A stretch of DNA of 64,000 nt from UBA6059 sp965227155 (GTDB taxonomy: Bacteria > Bacteroidota > Bacteroidia > Cytophagales > Cyclobacteriaceae), in NCBI GenBank assembly GCA_965227155.1, contig OZ245731.1, positions 1,364,001-1,428,000 on the forward strand, read 5' to 3'. Made by a program: the position numbers and the translations under genes. Below the pieces are notes generated by a model. The model was not told where the DNA came from. It was given only the letters and a program-made list of their open reading frames with translations, and made no database searches. Each line of letters begins with the position of its first letter. Within the stretch, counting starts at the first letter, position 1. Shown here piece after piece: positions 9,694-19,270 of the stretch.

Positions 9694-10615
9694 TGATATT
9701 TACAGGTAACTTAATGATGTAACTGTTTGCACCACTTACGGTTAACTTATTTTCGCGCAGCCAAGGGTTATATCTTACCAGCAGCTTGTAATTAAACCCT
9801 TGCTGACGTGCCCATGCGGAAAGATCACTAATGGTAGCGTCGACCACTATGTCCTGCGTTGGTTCCGGTTCGTACAAATGCTCTGCCGGAATGTTGTATC
9901 CAAATCTTTCAGGGTTGGTCAAAATAATTTTTAAGGCCATTGCCCGAAATAAATAGCGAGCCGTTTCATCATTGGTATCTAAATCATAATAACTAGACAC
10001 TTGCTGCTCCTCAAGCTCTTTGCGCAACCCATTCATACCAATATTATAAGAAGCAGCTGCATTGGTCCAGTTACCAAACTTATCCCAGGCTTCCCGCAGA
10101 TACCGGGCAGCAGCATGCGTAGATAATACAGGGTCGTAACGCTGATCAACTTCCCTGTTTATTTCCAGGCCAAATTCTTTGCCAGTAGGCTTTAAAAATT
10201 GCCAAAACCCTACAGCATTGCTCGGCGAGATTACATTTTGTAAGCCACTCTCTATCACTGCCAGATATTCCAAATCCTGAGGCAATTGATAACTAGCAAG
10301 TATGGTCCTGATTTGCGGAAGCCATCTATTGGCCCTTTTCAATAGGAAAATGGTGCTGGAATGGAAAAAGGTATTCACATGGATTTCCCTGTCCAGCCTT
10401 TCTCTCACGTCAGGATCTTCCAGGGGCACACGCTCGCCAAGAAACAAAAGCGTGTCCGGCAGATCAAAGGTCTTAACCTGCACAGCGGGCACTGTCTCAG
10501 GCTGCCAAGGGAAGATTTTAGATTCCACGTAGGGCTTACCGGGCCGAAATAAGCTTACCAACGCTACGACCAGCGCAATAGAGGAAATGATAAGACTTAA
10601 TGTTTGATTTTTCAA
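9686..10615 (-). CDS. Membrane-anchored lytic transglycosylase (SLT domain)
   Basis: This enzyme cleaves the glycan strands of peptidoglycan in the periplasm. The 309-residue protein starts with one membrane helix (residues 7-24), then an SLT domain with the catalytic glutamate in AVIESGLQN, the SNAVGFWQFLKPTG motif and AASYNIGMNG. The C-terminal ~60 residues resemble a LysM-like wall-binding module (ISDLSAWARQQG, YNPWLRENKL). It is MltD-like but short. It follows the LOG gene by two bases and overlaps uvrA, so all three are probably co-transcribed. Confidence 0.87.
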   Translation of the reverse strand: MKNQTLSLIISSIALVVALVSLFRPGKPYVESKIFPWQPETVPAVQVKTFDLPDTLLFLGERVPLEDPDVRERLDREIHVNTFFHSSTIFLLKRANRWLPQIRTILASYQLPQDLEYLAVIESGLQNVISPSNAVGFWQFLKPTGKEFGLEINREVDQRYDPVLSTHAAARYLREAWDKFGNWTNAAASYNIGMNGLRKELEEQQVSSYYDLDTNDETARYLFRAMALKIILTNPERFGYNIPAEHLYEPEPTQDIVVDATISDLSAWARQQGFNYKLLVRYNPWLRENKLTVSGANSYIIKLPVNING

Positions 10616-10617
10616 TG

Positions 10618-11364
10618 CTAGAAATTAGGCGACAATAAATACTTTGAATAAAATCTATCAATAACGGCCACTGCCTGATCGGCTGTTTCTACTAAGTTGA
10701 CCAGCTCTACATCTTCCGGATGGATGTAGCCTTCCTTAACGAGATTGTCCCGAATCCAGTTGAAGAGCCCAGACCAGTAGGATTTATCGACCAATACAAT
10801 TGGAAATCTGCCAATTTTCTGTGTTTGGATTAAGGTCAATGACTCAAAAAGTTCATCCAGCGTGCCAAAGCCTCCAGGCAGTACGATAAACCCTTGCGAA
10901 AATTTCACAAACATTACTTTCCGCACAAAGAAGTAGTCAAAATTGAGCAGCTTATCGCGATCAATATAGGCATTATGAAACTGCTCGTGTGGAAGATCTA
11001 TATTCAAACCGACCGACTTTCCACCTGCCGTATATGCGCCTTTATTACCTGCTTCCATTATGCCTGGACCACCACCGGTGATTACACCATAGCCCTGTTT
11101 AACCAATTTGCCGGCGATTTCTTCAGCCAGTTTGTAGTGGTGATGTTCCGGCTTAGCCCTGGCAGAGCCAAAAATGGACACACAAGGACCGATTTTGGCC
11201 AGCTTTTCAAAGCCTTCAACAAACTCAGACATTACTTTAAAAATCACCCAACTATGGGCACTTTTTATTTCACTCCAGTCTTTGTTCTTGAAAGCATCCC
11301 TAATCAATTCTTCCTGTGCAGGGTCAGTATCCTCCTGATCCTTGTGGTAGTTTTCGTCTATCAT
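10618..11364 (-). CDS. LOG-family protein (Rossmann-fold nucleotide-binding)
   Basis: LOG-family proteins hydrolyse nucleoside 5'-monophosphates; the plant members activate cytokinins, while the bacterial role is mostly unclear. Both signature motifs are present: GGGPGIMEAGNKGA and PGGFGTLDE. Length is 248 residues from ATG at 11364. The longer frame starts at 11385, but that start lies inside a promoter -7 box (11383-11390), so the shorter start is preferred. First gene of the operon with the lytic transglycosylase and uvrA. Confidence 0.85.
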   Translation of the reverse strand: MIDENYHKDQEDTDPAQEELIRDAFKNKDWSEIKSAHSWVIFKVMSEFVEGFEKLAKIGPCVSIFGSARAKPEHHHYKLAEEIAGKLVKQGYGVITGGGPGIMEAGNKGAYTAGGKSVGLNIDLPHEQFHNAYIDRDKLLNFDYFFVRKVMFVKFSQGFIVLPGGFGTLDELFESLTLIQTQKIGRFPIVLVDKSYWSGLFNWIRDNLVKEGYIHPEDVELVNLVETADQAVAVIDRFYSKYLLSPNF

Positions 11365-11382
11365 GCTCGATTTTTGAAGATG

Positions 11383-11413
11383 CAAAGGTACGCTTTACTT
11401 ATACGATTGTAAA
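11383..11413 (-). promoter_or_regulatory. Promoter of the LOG operon
   Basis: On the minus strand TTTA, 19 bases, then TACCTTTG match the Bacteroidota TTTG-N19-TAnnTTTG form with one mismatch. The start of transcription would fall near 11377, which rules out the upstream start codon at 11385. Confidence 0.5.
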
Positions 11414-11471
11414 GCCCGGGTATAATGCTACTACTTGCCCGAAATAAACCCCTTTTTTGACAAAGTCCTGA

Positions 11472-12383
11472 TTATGGCTTTAATAGGTCTCGCAATGCGT
11501 TATCCAGTATGGCATAATCATAACTAAAACCAGCTTGTACAATTTTTTCATTACTTACCCGGTTGCCTCCCAGTACAATGTTACCCATCTCGCCAAACAT
11601 CATTTTTATCACAAAACCCGGCACATTGGGCAACAGGAGTGGTTTTTTGAGTACGCCGGCTACAGCTTTAGTGAGCATGCTGTTCGTAACCGGGTCTGGT
11701 CCAACGCAATTGAAAACACCGTGCATTTGATCATCCTCGATAGCCATTTTAAACATTCGGGCGACATCTTTTACATGAATCCAGCTCATATACTGCTTAC
11801 CGGACCCTAGTGGTGCCCCAACGAAAAGCTTTATCGGCTGTGCGATTTTAGGCAGGGCGCCTCCCTCCGCTGCAAGCACAATACCTATCCTAAGCTTGAC
11901 CACTCTTACCCCCAATGCGGCAATTTTATCGGTTTCTGCCTCCCAGGCTTTTACCACTTCAGCCAGAAAATCATTACCCGGCTTTGTCTCCTCATCGACC
12001 AGCTGATCGCCGGTATCAAACCCATAATAACCCACAGCTGAGGCCGCAACAAATACTGATGGTTTCTGATCCATTTTTTTGATCTGGTCGTGCAGGAGTC
12101 TGGTTGATTCGGTGCGGCTTTTCATTATCGCTTCTTTGCGAGCTGCCGTCCACCGCTGGTCAGCCACACCAGCCCCTGCCAGATGCACTACAGCTTCGGT
12201 GCTGTCCATCGCTTCTGGATCGATGGATTGCTGCGAAATATTCCATTGATGTGTAGGTATGGAACCGTTGCTTTTGCTTCTGCTCAGATGATGTACCTCG
12301 TTCTGGTCATCTAATAAAAGTTGGCTAATGGCGTTGCCAATAAGTCCCGTACCTCCGGATATTAATATTTTTTTAGTAGCCAT
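11472..12383 (-). CDS. TIGR01777-family SDR epimerase (YfcH-like)
   Basis: A 303-residue extended short-chain dehydrogenase with the N-terminal NAD(P)-binding motif GGTGLIGNAI, the conserved SAVGYYGFDTGD, and the C-terminal DUF1731 region (GEMGNIVLGGNRV). The family occurs widely next to cell-division or stress genes, but its substrate is unknown. It is a single gene whose start is 50 bases from the divergent secreted-protein gene at 12434. Confidence 0.87.
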   Translation of the reverse strand: MATKKILISGGTGLIGNAISQLLLDDQNEVHHLSRSKSNGSIPTHQWNISQQSIDPEAMDSTEAVVHLAGAGVADQRWTAARKEAIMKSRTESTRLLHDQIKKMDQKPSVFVAASAVGYYGFDTGDQLVDEETKPGNDFLAEVVKAWEAETDKIAALGVRVVKLRIGIVLAAEGGALPKIAQPIKLFVGAPLGSGKQYMSWIHVKDVARMFKMAIEDDQMHGVFNCVGPDPVTNSMLTKAVAGVLKKPLLLPNVPGFVIKMMFGEMGNIVLGGNRVSNEKIVQAGFSYDYAILDNALRDLLKP

Positions 12384-12404
12384 GGTCGACGCGTTTAATA
12401 GCAG

Positions 12405-12412
12405 TAGTTTTG
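12405..12412 (+). promoter_or_regulatory. Promoter -7 box for the secreted-protein gene
   Basis: TAGTTTTG matches TAnnTTTG exactly and lies 22 bases before ATG 12434; no good TTTG is seen 19 bases upstream. It overlaps the TTG at 12410 that would begin the longer frame, which supports the ATG. Confidence 0.35.
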
Positions 12413-12433
12413 ATTATACGATATTTAACCAAA

Positions 12434-13081
12434 ATGCCCGTGAATTGCTTCAAAATATTCATATTATTCTTATTGACGCTGACATTCTCTTATTCCCATG
12501 GGCAGGAGTTTAAAGTTTCTACTGAGCCCTACAATCTCAAAATAGGTGATCAGCGTGTTGAGGGATACCAGCGGACTTTTGAGTTTCCGTATAAAAAGAT
12601 GAAGAAAGAGTTTTGGCGGTTTGTTACTGACTTTGGGGTGCTGAAAAACTGGCGCTCACATTATGAGATCATTGTGCCCCCGGGCGATAAAGCTACAGCC
12701 GAAACACGAATCTACGCGATGGTAATTCCAGCCAAAAACGGAGCGCTTATTGCAACTGGAAAGCATGAGACTGCCATGAAAGGTGTTCCTCCGGCCAAAC
12801 TGGATGCCCTTGCCAAGCAAACGCTGGAAGAGTTTCAGTTGTATTTTTTTCAAAAATGGCTGCAGGAAAAAATTGAAGAGCTGGAAAACGAAAGCCGGAA
12901 GTTGAGTAAAAAGCAGGCTCGTTATTCAAGAAAATTGGAAAGATGGCAAAGCAAAGCAAATCCCTCCAATGAAAAGATTGCCCGAGGGCAAGAAGACTTA
13001 GGCAATATACAAAACAGCCTGACCCAGACACTGGAAGAGCTCGATAGCTATCGGGCAAAACTGGCTGCTTTATTAAAATAA
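12434..13081 (+). CDS. Secreted protein with C-terminal coiled coil
   Basis: A 215-residue protein with a signal peptide (hydrophobic residues about 5-20, ending near SYSHG). The middle part is predicted mixed and begins FKVSTEPYNL; the last ~65 residues are strongly charged and helical (repeated Glu, Lys, Arg with heptad-like spacing), typical of a coiled coil. I do not recognise the family. A TTG at 12410 would extend it by eight residues but overlaps a promoter-like box, so ATG at 12434 is used. It is followed by a strong bidirectional terminator. Confidence 0.65.
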   Translation: MPVNCFKIFILFLLTLTFSYSHGQEFKVSTEPYNLKIGDQRVEGYQRTFEFPYKKMKKEFWRFVTDFGVLKNWRSHYEIIVPPGDKATAETRIYAMVIPAKNGALIATGKHETAMKGVPPAKLDALAKQTLEEFQLYFFQKWLQEKIEELENESRKLSKKQARYSRKLERWQSKANPSNEKIARGQEDLGNIQNSLTQTLEELDSYRAKLAALLK

Positions 13082-13094
13082 TGGGAGACAAAAG

Positions 13095-13127
13095 AAAATG
13101 CCAACACCTTGCGATGTTGGCATTTTT
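13095..13127. terminator. Bidirectional hairpin terminator
   Basis: AAAATGCCAACA (13095-13106) pairs with TGTTGGCATTTT (13115-13126) around an 8-base loop. A-run on the left and T-run on the right let it serve both the secreted-protein gene and the converging TonB-dependent receptor gene. Confidence 0.8.
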
Positions 13128-13150
13128 GTATTTAAATATAATTTGCTGGC

Positions 13151-16042
13151 TTAGAAGGAATGATTAATTCCTAATCCAATAGTCATCCCAGGATTAAAGC
13201 TGGTAAATAATTGATCAGTGGAGTTATAGCTTTGATAAAACTCTTCCCTAACATCATTTAAAATATTTTCGATACTAAAGTTGATTGATGTTCTATTATC
13301 AAGCCCAAGAGATTTATTTAAATTAAAGTTAAGGCTATGAAAGGGTTCGGAATAAACATCTGGGAATAACCCACCACCTACTACTGTTAATGTTTCACCC
13401 TTTACATTATAGAAAAGACCTGCATCCAAACCATTTCCAAAGTTTTCATACTGGATTCCTAAATTCACAATCCATGGTGCTTGCCCGGCCATATCCCTAG
13501 TGTTTTCTAAACTTTCTCCAGTCTTTAGGAAATTTTCCCTTGAAACAAATTCAGTATCCGTCATTTCAATACTTGACTCTACATAGGTAAAGTTGCCATT
13601 AAGACTCCAATTAGATAACCTTGGTGAAATAAATTCTAGGTTTTTTCTTATTTCTAATTCAATACCTAAAACTCGGCCATCCCCTACGTTACGAGGTTGG
13701 AATTCATTATTTGTCGTTGCCTGAGGTATACGTACAAGTTCTATAGGATTAGCAAATGTTTTGTAAAAACCACTAATAGAGAACAGCTGACCTCCATCCA
13801 TGAATTTTTCCCAACGAATATCAAAATTGTTAATATCTGTTTCTCTTAAATTACCATCCCAACTTCCTTCAAATTCAAATAGGCCACCATTAAAAATCCT
13901 ATTCGATACAGGATCTAATATCTGAGCAAATGAAAGCTCTTTAAACGAAGGTCTGGCTATAGTTTTTGAGTAGGATATTCTTAAATTTTGTGACTCATTT
14001 AATCCATATATAAGGTTTACTGAAGGAAATAAATCAAAAGAGTCTAGTACTCTTTCTCCATCAAGTACGTTCTCTCCACTAATGTCTCGACCTGTATGCT
14101 CTTGAACATAGTTTTCTGCTCTTAATCCTATCACTGTTTTCAGTTTCTCCGATGGATTTAATTCAGAAGAAACATAAAATCCACTATTGCTAACAGTTGA
14201 ATTATATTCATTGGGATTAGGATCAGGATTTCCAGAACTGATGTACAATTCAGCACCGCTAGGATAAAGGTTATCTTGGGTCCAAACTTCACTTGCCTGA
14301 CCTTGCCAAAAACCCGAAGGTATGTTTCTATCAAACCTCACACTAAACTGTAAGATTTCGTAATCTCTTTCCTTAAAAACCTGACTAGCTCCAAACTTTA
14401 ACTTTGCATCATTTCCAAAAGCTTCAAATTCTCTGGTTATGTCTAGCTTGCCAACAACGTTAATTTCATCAAGCTCACGCCAAAGTCTACTGGGATTACC
14501 AGCCGCACCAGTTGAAAATATGTAATCGTTGTTTATTATAGTGTATGCTGTTTTTCTAATATCAGGATCATCCTGGGTAGAGATTGTTGCGGATGCCCTC
14601 CAGTCAATATTCCACGAAGCATCAGAATTGACATGCTCACCATTTAAGAAGAAGTTGGTAATTGATCTTTCATTATATTCTAGGTTATCAGAAATTGCTA
14701 AAAACCCTGATTTTCCAGTGGCTTCACCATCAGGATCATCAACAATGTCAAACTGAGCTGTCCTTGTTTCACCATTCTGTAATCGCATAAAGTTTAGCCT
14801 GAACTTGCTGAAATCTGTTTTGTAGGCTAATCCAGCCAAACCACCCAATAAGACATTCTGTTCTGCAACACTACCATCCTGAGTAGTAGCTGTAATCATT
14901 TCTGTAACATCAGGATTAGCTGATTTTTGATATTCACCAAAAAATGCTTCATCATAAAAGACGGTTGAACTTTTATAACTTCCTGTAACTATATAGCCAA
15001 GTTTGTTCCCATTTTTGAGTGTAATCTGATCAGCAAATGTTAGCCCTAAATTATAGTTCATAAAGCTAGTTTGATTCAATGCACCAAGAGTAGGCGTAAA
15101 CTCGTTCAGGAAATTAGTAACTTCCTGATCAGTAGCATTACCATTCAAAGGACTAGGAATATCTAGAGCTCCTAATCTTGCTGTTTGTGGCAAGGCCCTC
15201 GTACCATCATCGAAACCAAGAAAATCGGTTTCTCCTCCTTTATAGCTTAAATAGTTATTATTAAAATGCATTGAGGGATTAATACCTACACCAAATGATG
15301 CATCTATAATCTTCTCATCAGGAAAATCTTTTGTTTCTATATTGACAATACCTCCTGTAAAATCCGCTGGTAAATCTGCTGTGAAAGATTTCAATACAAT
15401 CATATTGTCAATGAGATTGGTAGGAAAGATATCAATCTGAATAGAGTTTCTATCAGGATCTAATCCAGGGATATCAACATTATTTAGAGATGTTTTGGTA
15501 TACCTATCACCTAAACCTCGCACGAATACGTATTTACCGCCTTCAACAGAAACACCTGTAACACGCTTGGCAGCAGATGCTGCATCAGAATCACCTATTT
15601 TCCTGAAATTTGCTGCAGAAATTCCATCAATTACATTAGCAGATTTTCTTTTAACAGTCAGCAATGCAGCTTCAGTTGTATTTATTGCTTCTGCCGTGAT
15701 CACGACTTCTTCTAATTCGGCTACATCTTCTGCCAATCGTATACCATCAATTAAGGTAACTTCATTAGCACTAACTGTTACACCAGTAATAGTAATTGGT
15801 TTGTAGGATACGAAAGATGCCTGTAAGTCATAGGTGCCTGGATCTAACTTTAGATCGAATTTGCCATCGAAATCAGTCACGCTACCATTTGTTGTTCCTT
15901 TCACAACAACGGTTACGCCGAAGAGTGCCTCTCCTGTAGCGTCATCAATAACTGAACCCCGTATATTTCCCTTTTGTGCAAGAATAGTAAGTGGGAGAAA
16001 AAATAAGACAGCTAATAGCTGTAGTGTGTTTTTAAGTTGCAT
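13151..16042 (-). CDS. TonB-dependent outer-membrane receptor with CarbopepD_reg N-terminus
   Basis: A 963-residue receptor that should import a substrate across the outer membrane using TonB energy. Order of parts: signal peptide (MQLKNTLQLLAVLFFLPLTI to LAQ), a carboxypeptidase-like regulatory domain (about 25-110), the plug domain (VRGLGDRYTKTSLNNVDIPG), and a 22-strand-type barrel ending in HSF. No SusD-like partner follows, so this is not a SusCD polysaccharide system. The preceding gene on the same strand encodes a large surface lipoprotein and may be its partner. The frame is AT-richer than its neighbours. ATG at 16042 is chosen over 16063 because the signal peptide starts there. Confidence 0.88.
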   Translation of the reverse strand: MQLKNTLQLLAVLFFLPLTILAQKGNIRGSVIDDATGEALFGVTVVVKGTTNGSVTDFDGKFDLKLDPGTYDLQASFVSYKPITITGVTVSANEVTLIDGIRLAEDVAELEEVVITAEAINTTEAALLTVKRKSANVIDGISAANFRKIGDSDAASAAKRVTGVSVEGGKYVFVRGLGDRYTKTSLNNVDIPGLDPDRNSIQIDIFPTNLIDNMIVLKSFTADLPADFTGGIVNIETKDFPDEKIIDASFGVGINPSMHFNNNYLSYKGGETDFLGFDDGTRALPQTARLGALDIPSPLNGNATDQEVTNFLNEFTPTLGALNQTSFMNYNLGLTFADQITLKNGNKLGYIVTGSYKSSTVFYDEAFFGEYQKSANPDVTEMITATTQDGSVAEQNVLLGGLAGLAYKTDFSKFRLNFMRLQNGETRTAQFDIVDDPDGEATGKSGFLAISDNLEYNERSITNFFLNGEHVNSDASWNIDWRASATISTQDDPDIRKTAYTIINNDYIFSTGAAGNPSRLWRELDEINVVGKLDITREFEAFGNDAKLKFGASQVFKERDYEILQFSVRFDRNIPSGFWQGQASEVWTQDNLYPSGAELYISSGNPDPNPNEYNSTVSNSGFYVSSELNPSEKLKTVIGLRAENYVQEHTGRDISGENVLDGERVLDSFDLFPSVNLIYGLNESQNLRISYSKTIARPSFKELSFAQILDPVSNRIFNGGLFEFEGSWDGNLRETDINNFDIRWEKFMDGGQLFSISGFYKTFANPIELVRIPQATTNNEFQPRNVGDGRVLGIELEIRKNLEFISPRLSNWSLNGNFTYVESSIEMTDTEFVSRENFLKTGESLENTRDMAGQAPWIVNLGIQYENFGNGLDAGLFYNVKGETLTVVGGGLFPDVYSEPFHSLNFNLNKSLGLDNRTSINFSIENILNDVREEFYQSYNSTDQLFTSFNPGMTIGLGINHSF

Positions 16043-16086
16043 GAAATGCGAGATTAATGTCACTGTAGGTCTTTGAAAATCAAGTG

Positions 16087-16094
16087 CAAAGCTA
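16087..16094 (-). promoter_or_regulatory. Promoter -7 box of the TonB-dependent receptor gene
   Basis: On the minus strand TAGCTTTG is an exact TAnnTTTG match about 45 bases before the start. The -33 element is not clear. Together with the terminator at 16205-16245 it suggests that the receptor has its own transcript. Confidence 0.4.
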
Positions 16095-16204
16095 GCAAAG
16101 CCTTAAATTCGACTACAGCAAGAATATAGATTTAACAAAATAGTAACCTTAGGCTAACCTATCCGAAACTTTTAGCTTAGATTTTGATAGAGGATAATCC
16201 AAAA

Positions 16205-16245
16205 AAATAAAAAAAGCTTGCCCCACTAAATGGAGCAAGCTTTTT
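16205..16245 (-). terminator. Terminator after the surface lipoprotein gene
   Basis: AAAAAGCTTGC (16211-16221) pairs with GCAAGCTTTTT (16235-16245). On the minus strand the stem is followed by a long T-rich tail, directly downstream of the lipoprotein stop codon. Confidence 0.85.
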
Positions 16246-16262
16246 ATTGCATTATCTGTATG

Positions 16263-18083
16263 TTATTGTAATCCAATACCAGCTAGAGCACCAGATTGAG
16301 CAGCCCAAGTCCAACCAAATACTGATGCATCAGCACCAACTGTATTTGCATTAGCAGCTACTTCAGTAACTATAGCATCAGCACCTCCATTAAATATAGC
16401 TGATACAGTTGCACCTGCAGGGATTGTTGCTTCCCAATTCGCAGTAGTACCAGAACCATCTCCACCGAATGACTCGATACCATCCACATAATCAGCCTCG
16501 ATACCGAATACATAAAGATTGTCTATTCCGGCATTAGTAGACCCGTCCCAATCAACTATTCTAAAAATGTCAGGACCAGCATAAACTGTACCATTTGAGA
16601 ATGTATGGAAGCCTCTGTTAAGTGTGCCTTCAGGACCATCAAGTTCGAAAGCTGAACCACCTCTTGGTGTCACTACTATGTAGTTTTCACAAGTACCAAT
16701 CCAATCCTGGTCAGTATCAAGAGCATCATCGAATGAATTCCAAACCAAAAGGTTAGTAACATTTACATTTCCGCCGAACCATTCTACCCCATCGTCAGCA
16801 TTAGCAACAACTTCGATGTTAGAGATAGTAGTACCTGATCCTACGCCACCTAGAGTTACACCATTGATCTCGTTTCCGGCACCAATTAGTGACCCACCAT
16901 GACGAACAGAAACATAACTTATAGTTCCTGAATTGTCTGCATCATCAGAACCACCATAAAGACCCCTTACTTCTGTAGAAGGAATACCTTCAATTTGCGC
17001 TTCAGAAATATCTTCATCGTTATCATTTGCAGCAGAGATAGGCGCATTACCTAATACGATAAGACCACCCCATCTACCATTTTCAGTAGGCTCAAGGTTA
17101 GGACTGCCGAAATTCCCAGCAGCAATATCAGCAGGAGATATATCATCAGTCAGGGCCGTGAAAATAATGGGTGCGTCAGCTGTACCAACAGCATTGATTG
17201 TACCACCTCTTGCAACGATTAAAGCCGAAGCACCTGCGCCTTCACCTGGTTGACCTTTGATAATAGTACCGGGCTCGATTGTCAATGTTTGACCCTCATT
17301 TACGAAAACAAAGCCTCTAAGAACATAAACATTTTCGCTAGTCCAGGTAGTTGTTCCTGTACCCGCATCAGAAGCAAAAATTTCAACTATTGGCGCAGCC
17401 TCAACCGTCAATACGTGAGTAACTGTCGCAACATCTCCATCTGCATCAGTTAGAGTAAATACTATTGTATAGTTGCCAGGGGCAAAAGTAGCAGTTTGAG
17501 GAGCAGAAAAGTCTACAGTGGCAGAAGTGCCAGAAGCAGAAAGATCAGCACCAAGGTCTGCAACTTCTGCACCGTTTACAGTAACTGTCAATGTACCAAG
17601 GCCATCAGCAGCTTCGAAAGTAACACCAGGAACAGAAAGCGTAGAACCTTGAGCTATTGTAGCTGTTGACGGAATGCCAGAAATAGATGGTATGTTGTCA
17701 TCTTCAGCCAATACATTAAATACTGCAGTAGCGTTAGCAGACTGGCCTTCTGAGTCAGTTACAGTCAATGTAACAGAAGCAGCACCAGCTGTAGTAGCAT
17801 CAAAAGTGATGTCTACAGTAGAACCAGATACGCTACCAGAAGTAGAACCAAGTGTAATACCGCCTGTAGAAGAGGCAGAGTAGTTTGCTGTAAGATCTGA
17901 ATCTACAGAAACAGTGAATGAAGCTGTACCGCTTCCTCCTACGTTCACATCGCTAACAGCGCCGGCAGAAACAGTAGGATCAGAAAAAGAAGGTGCTGCT
18001 GGTGTATCATCATCGTCATCTCCACAAGAGATAGCGAAAACCAGCATCGTTAATGAGAATAATAATGCTAATAATTTTTTCAT
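16263..18083 (-). CDS. Large surface lipoprotein with Ig-like repeats and a beta-helix-like domain
   Basis: A 606-residue lipoprotein. Its signal peptide ends in FAISC, lipidation at C20, followed by GDDDDD, the acidic run that in Bacteroidota directs lipoproteins to the cell surface. Residues ~30-230 hold two Ig- or cadherin-like repeats (SVTLTVTDSEGQSANATAVF and a similar ATFAPGNYTIVFTLTDADGD unit). The rest (from ~235) has the LTIEPGTIIKGQPGEGAGAS motif and repeated glycine- and asparagine-rich strands, as in right-handed beta-helix proteins. A role in binding a substrate for the downstream TonB receptor is inference. Some databases label relatives as transporters, which the sequence does not support. 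Confidence 0.75.
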   Translation of the reverse strand: MKKLLALLFSLTMLVFAISCGDDDDDTPAAPSFSDPTVSAGAVSDVNVGGSGTASFTVSVDSDLTANYSASSTGGITLGSTSGSVSGSTVDITFDATTAGAASVTLTVTDSEGQSANATAVFNVLAEDDNIPSISGIPSTATIAQGSTLSVPGVTFEAADGLGTLTVTVNGAEVADLGADLSASGTSATVDFSAPQTATFAPGNYTIVFTLTDADGDVATVTHVLTVEAAPIVEIFASDAGTGTTTWTSENVYVLRGFVFVNEGQTLTIEPGTIIKGQPGEGAGASALIVARGGTINAVGTADAPIIFTALTDDISPADIAAGNFGSPNLEPTENGRWGGLIVLGNAPISAANDNDEDISEAQIEGIPSTEVRGLYGGSDDADNSGTISYVSVRHGGSLIGAGNEINGVTLGGVGSGTTISNIEVVANADDGVEWFGGNVNVTNLLVWNSFDDALDTDQDWIGTCENYIVVTPRGGSAFELDGPEGTLNRGFHTFSNGTVYAGPDIFRIVDWDGSTNAGIDNLYVFGIEADYVDGIESFGGDGSGTTANWEATIPAGATVSAIFNGGADAIVTEVAANANTVGADASVFGWTWAAQSGALAGIGLQ

Positions 18084-18258
18084 CGTTTACTTAAGTTTTA
18101 AAATTTGGTTTCCAACTTAGATTGTGGGTGCAAAGGTGCGGAACCAATGTTAAGTGCTGGGGTTGCACTTGTTACCAAATCTTTAAACTAATGTGACTTT
18201 CTTTAACTTGGTTTTACCATTGTTAAACCAGCGTTAAGAAAATAGCCAAAACGTATTA

Positions 18259-19251
18259 TCAGCGATTAATATTGACCTTACCAAGTATAGTAGTGATGAT
18301 GTCATGTGTAGTAATACCGTCAGCCTCAGCCTCATAATTAAGTATCATCCTATGGTTAAAAATATCTGATGCTACTTCTTTGATGTCTTCAGGCAATACG
18401 TAATCGCGCTGATCAAAAAATGCAATGGCTTTAGCGGCAAGGTTTAAATTAATAGAAGCCCTCGGCGAAGCGCCAAACTGAATATAATGGGCCTCATCTT
18501 TTAATCCGTAATCAGCAGGGTTTCTGGTCGCAAACACTATCTCGATAATATATCGCTCTAAGCTATCAGAAATATTCACCTGATTGATCTCATTGCGAAT
18601 CGCAAAAATATCTTCCTTGGAAAGTATGATGCTGACACTTGATTGGAAGGCCATATTGGACATGCGGCGCATAACTTCCAGCTCTTCCTCCTTGGTAGGG
18701 TAATCCACATGCACCTTCATCATGAAACGATCTACCTGCGCTTCTGGCAAAGGGTAGGTTCCTTCCTGATCGACCGGGTTTTGTGTTGCCAGTACCAGAA
18801 AAGGCTTATCCAACTTAAAAGTTTCCTCTCCTATGGTCACCTGTTTTTCCTGCATCGCCTCCAATAAGGCAGATTGCACTTTGGCAGGAGAGCGGTTTAC
18901 CTCATCAGCAAGTATAATGTTGGAGAAAATAGGACCTCTCTTCGTTTCAAATTTAGATGCCTGCTGATTGTAAATCATCGTACCAATTAGATCGGCAGGT
19001 AATAAATCAGGGGTAAATTGGATACGCTTAAAATCTAAATGCAGTACATCTGCAAGGGTATTTACAGTTAGGGTTTTGGCAAGACCGGGTACACCTTCCA
19101 AAAGTATGTGTCCATTTGTAAATAAACCGATCAACAGCCGGTTTACCATATACTCTTGCCCTACCACTACCTTGGCTACCTCAGTAATGACTTCCTTTAT
19201 CTTCTGCTGGTGGTGTTTTTTCTGATCTTCGTTAACTACTGATTCTTCCAT
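18259..19251 (-). CDS. MoxR-family AAA+ ATPase
   Basis: A 330-residue cytoplasmic AAA+ ATPase of the MoxR group, chaperone-like proteins that usually help assemble or activate partner complexes. The P-loop is GVPGLAKT (53-60), Walker B ILADEVNR, with sensor motifs and the lid domain ending in TTILGKVNI. MoxR genes normally lie with DUF58 and von Willebrand factor A genes; none is present here, so the partner must be encoded elsewhere. It has a nearly perfect promoter of its own. Confidence 0.9.
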   Translation of the reverse strand: MEESVVNEDQKKHHQQKIKEVITEVAKVVVGQEYMVNRLLIGLFTNGHILLEGVPGLAKTLTVNTLADVLHLDFKRIQFTPDLLPADLIGTMIYNQQASKFETKRGPIFSNIILADEVNRSPAKVQSALLEAMQEKQVTIGEETFKLDKPFLVLATQNPVDQEGTYPLPEAQVDRFMMKVHVDYPTKEEELEVMRRMSNMAFQSSVSIILSKEDIFAIRNEINQVNISDSLERYIIEIVFATRNPADYGLKDEAHYIQFGASPRASINLNLAAKAIAFFDQRDYVLPEDIKEVASDIFNHRMILNYEAEADGITTHDIITTILGKVNINR

Positions 19252-19270
19252 CTGCCTCGCTTTTAGATCG

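Noticed and set aside
10894..11412. Plus-strand frame of 172 codons
   Set aside because: It lies antisense to the well-supported LOG gene and shows no protein-like pattern.
16263..18083. Transporter protein label for the beta-helix lipoprotein
   Set aside because: It has a lipoprotein signal and no membrane-spanning segments, so it cannot be a membrane transporter.
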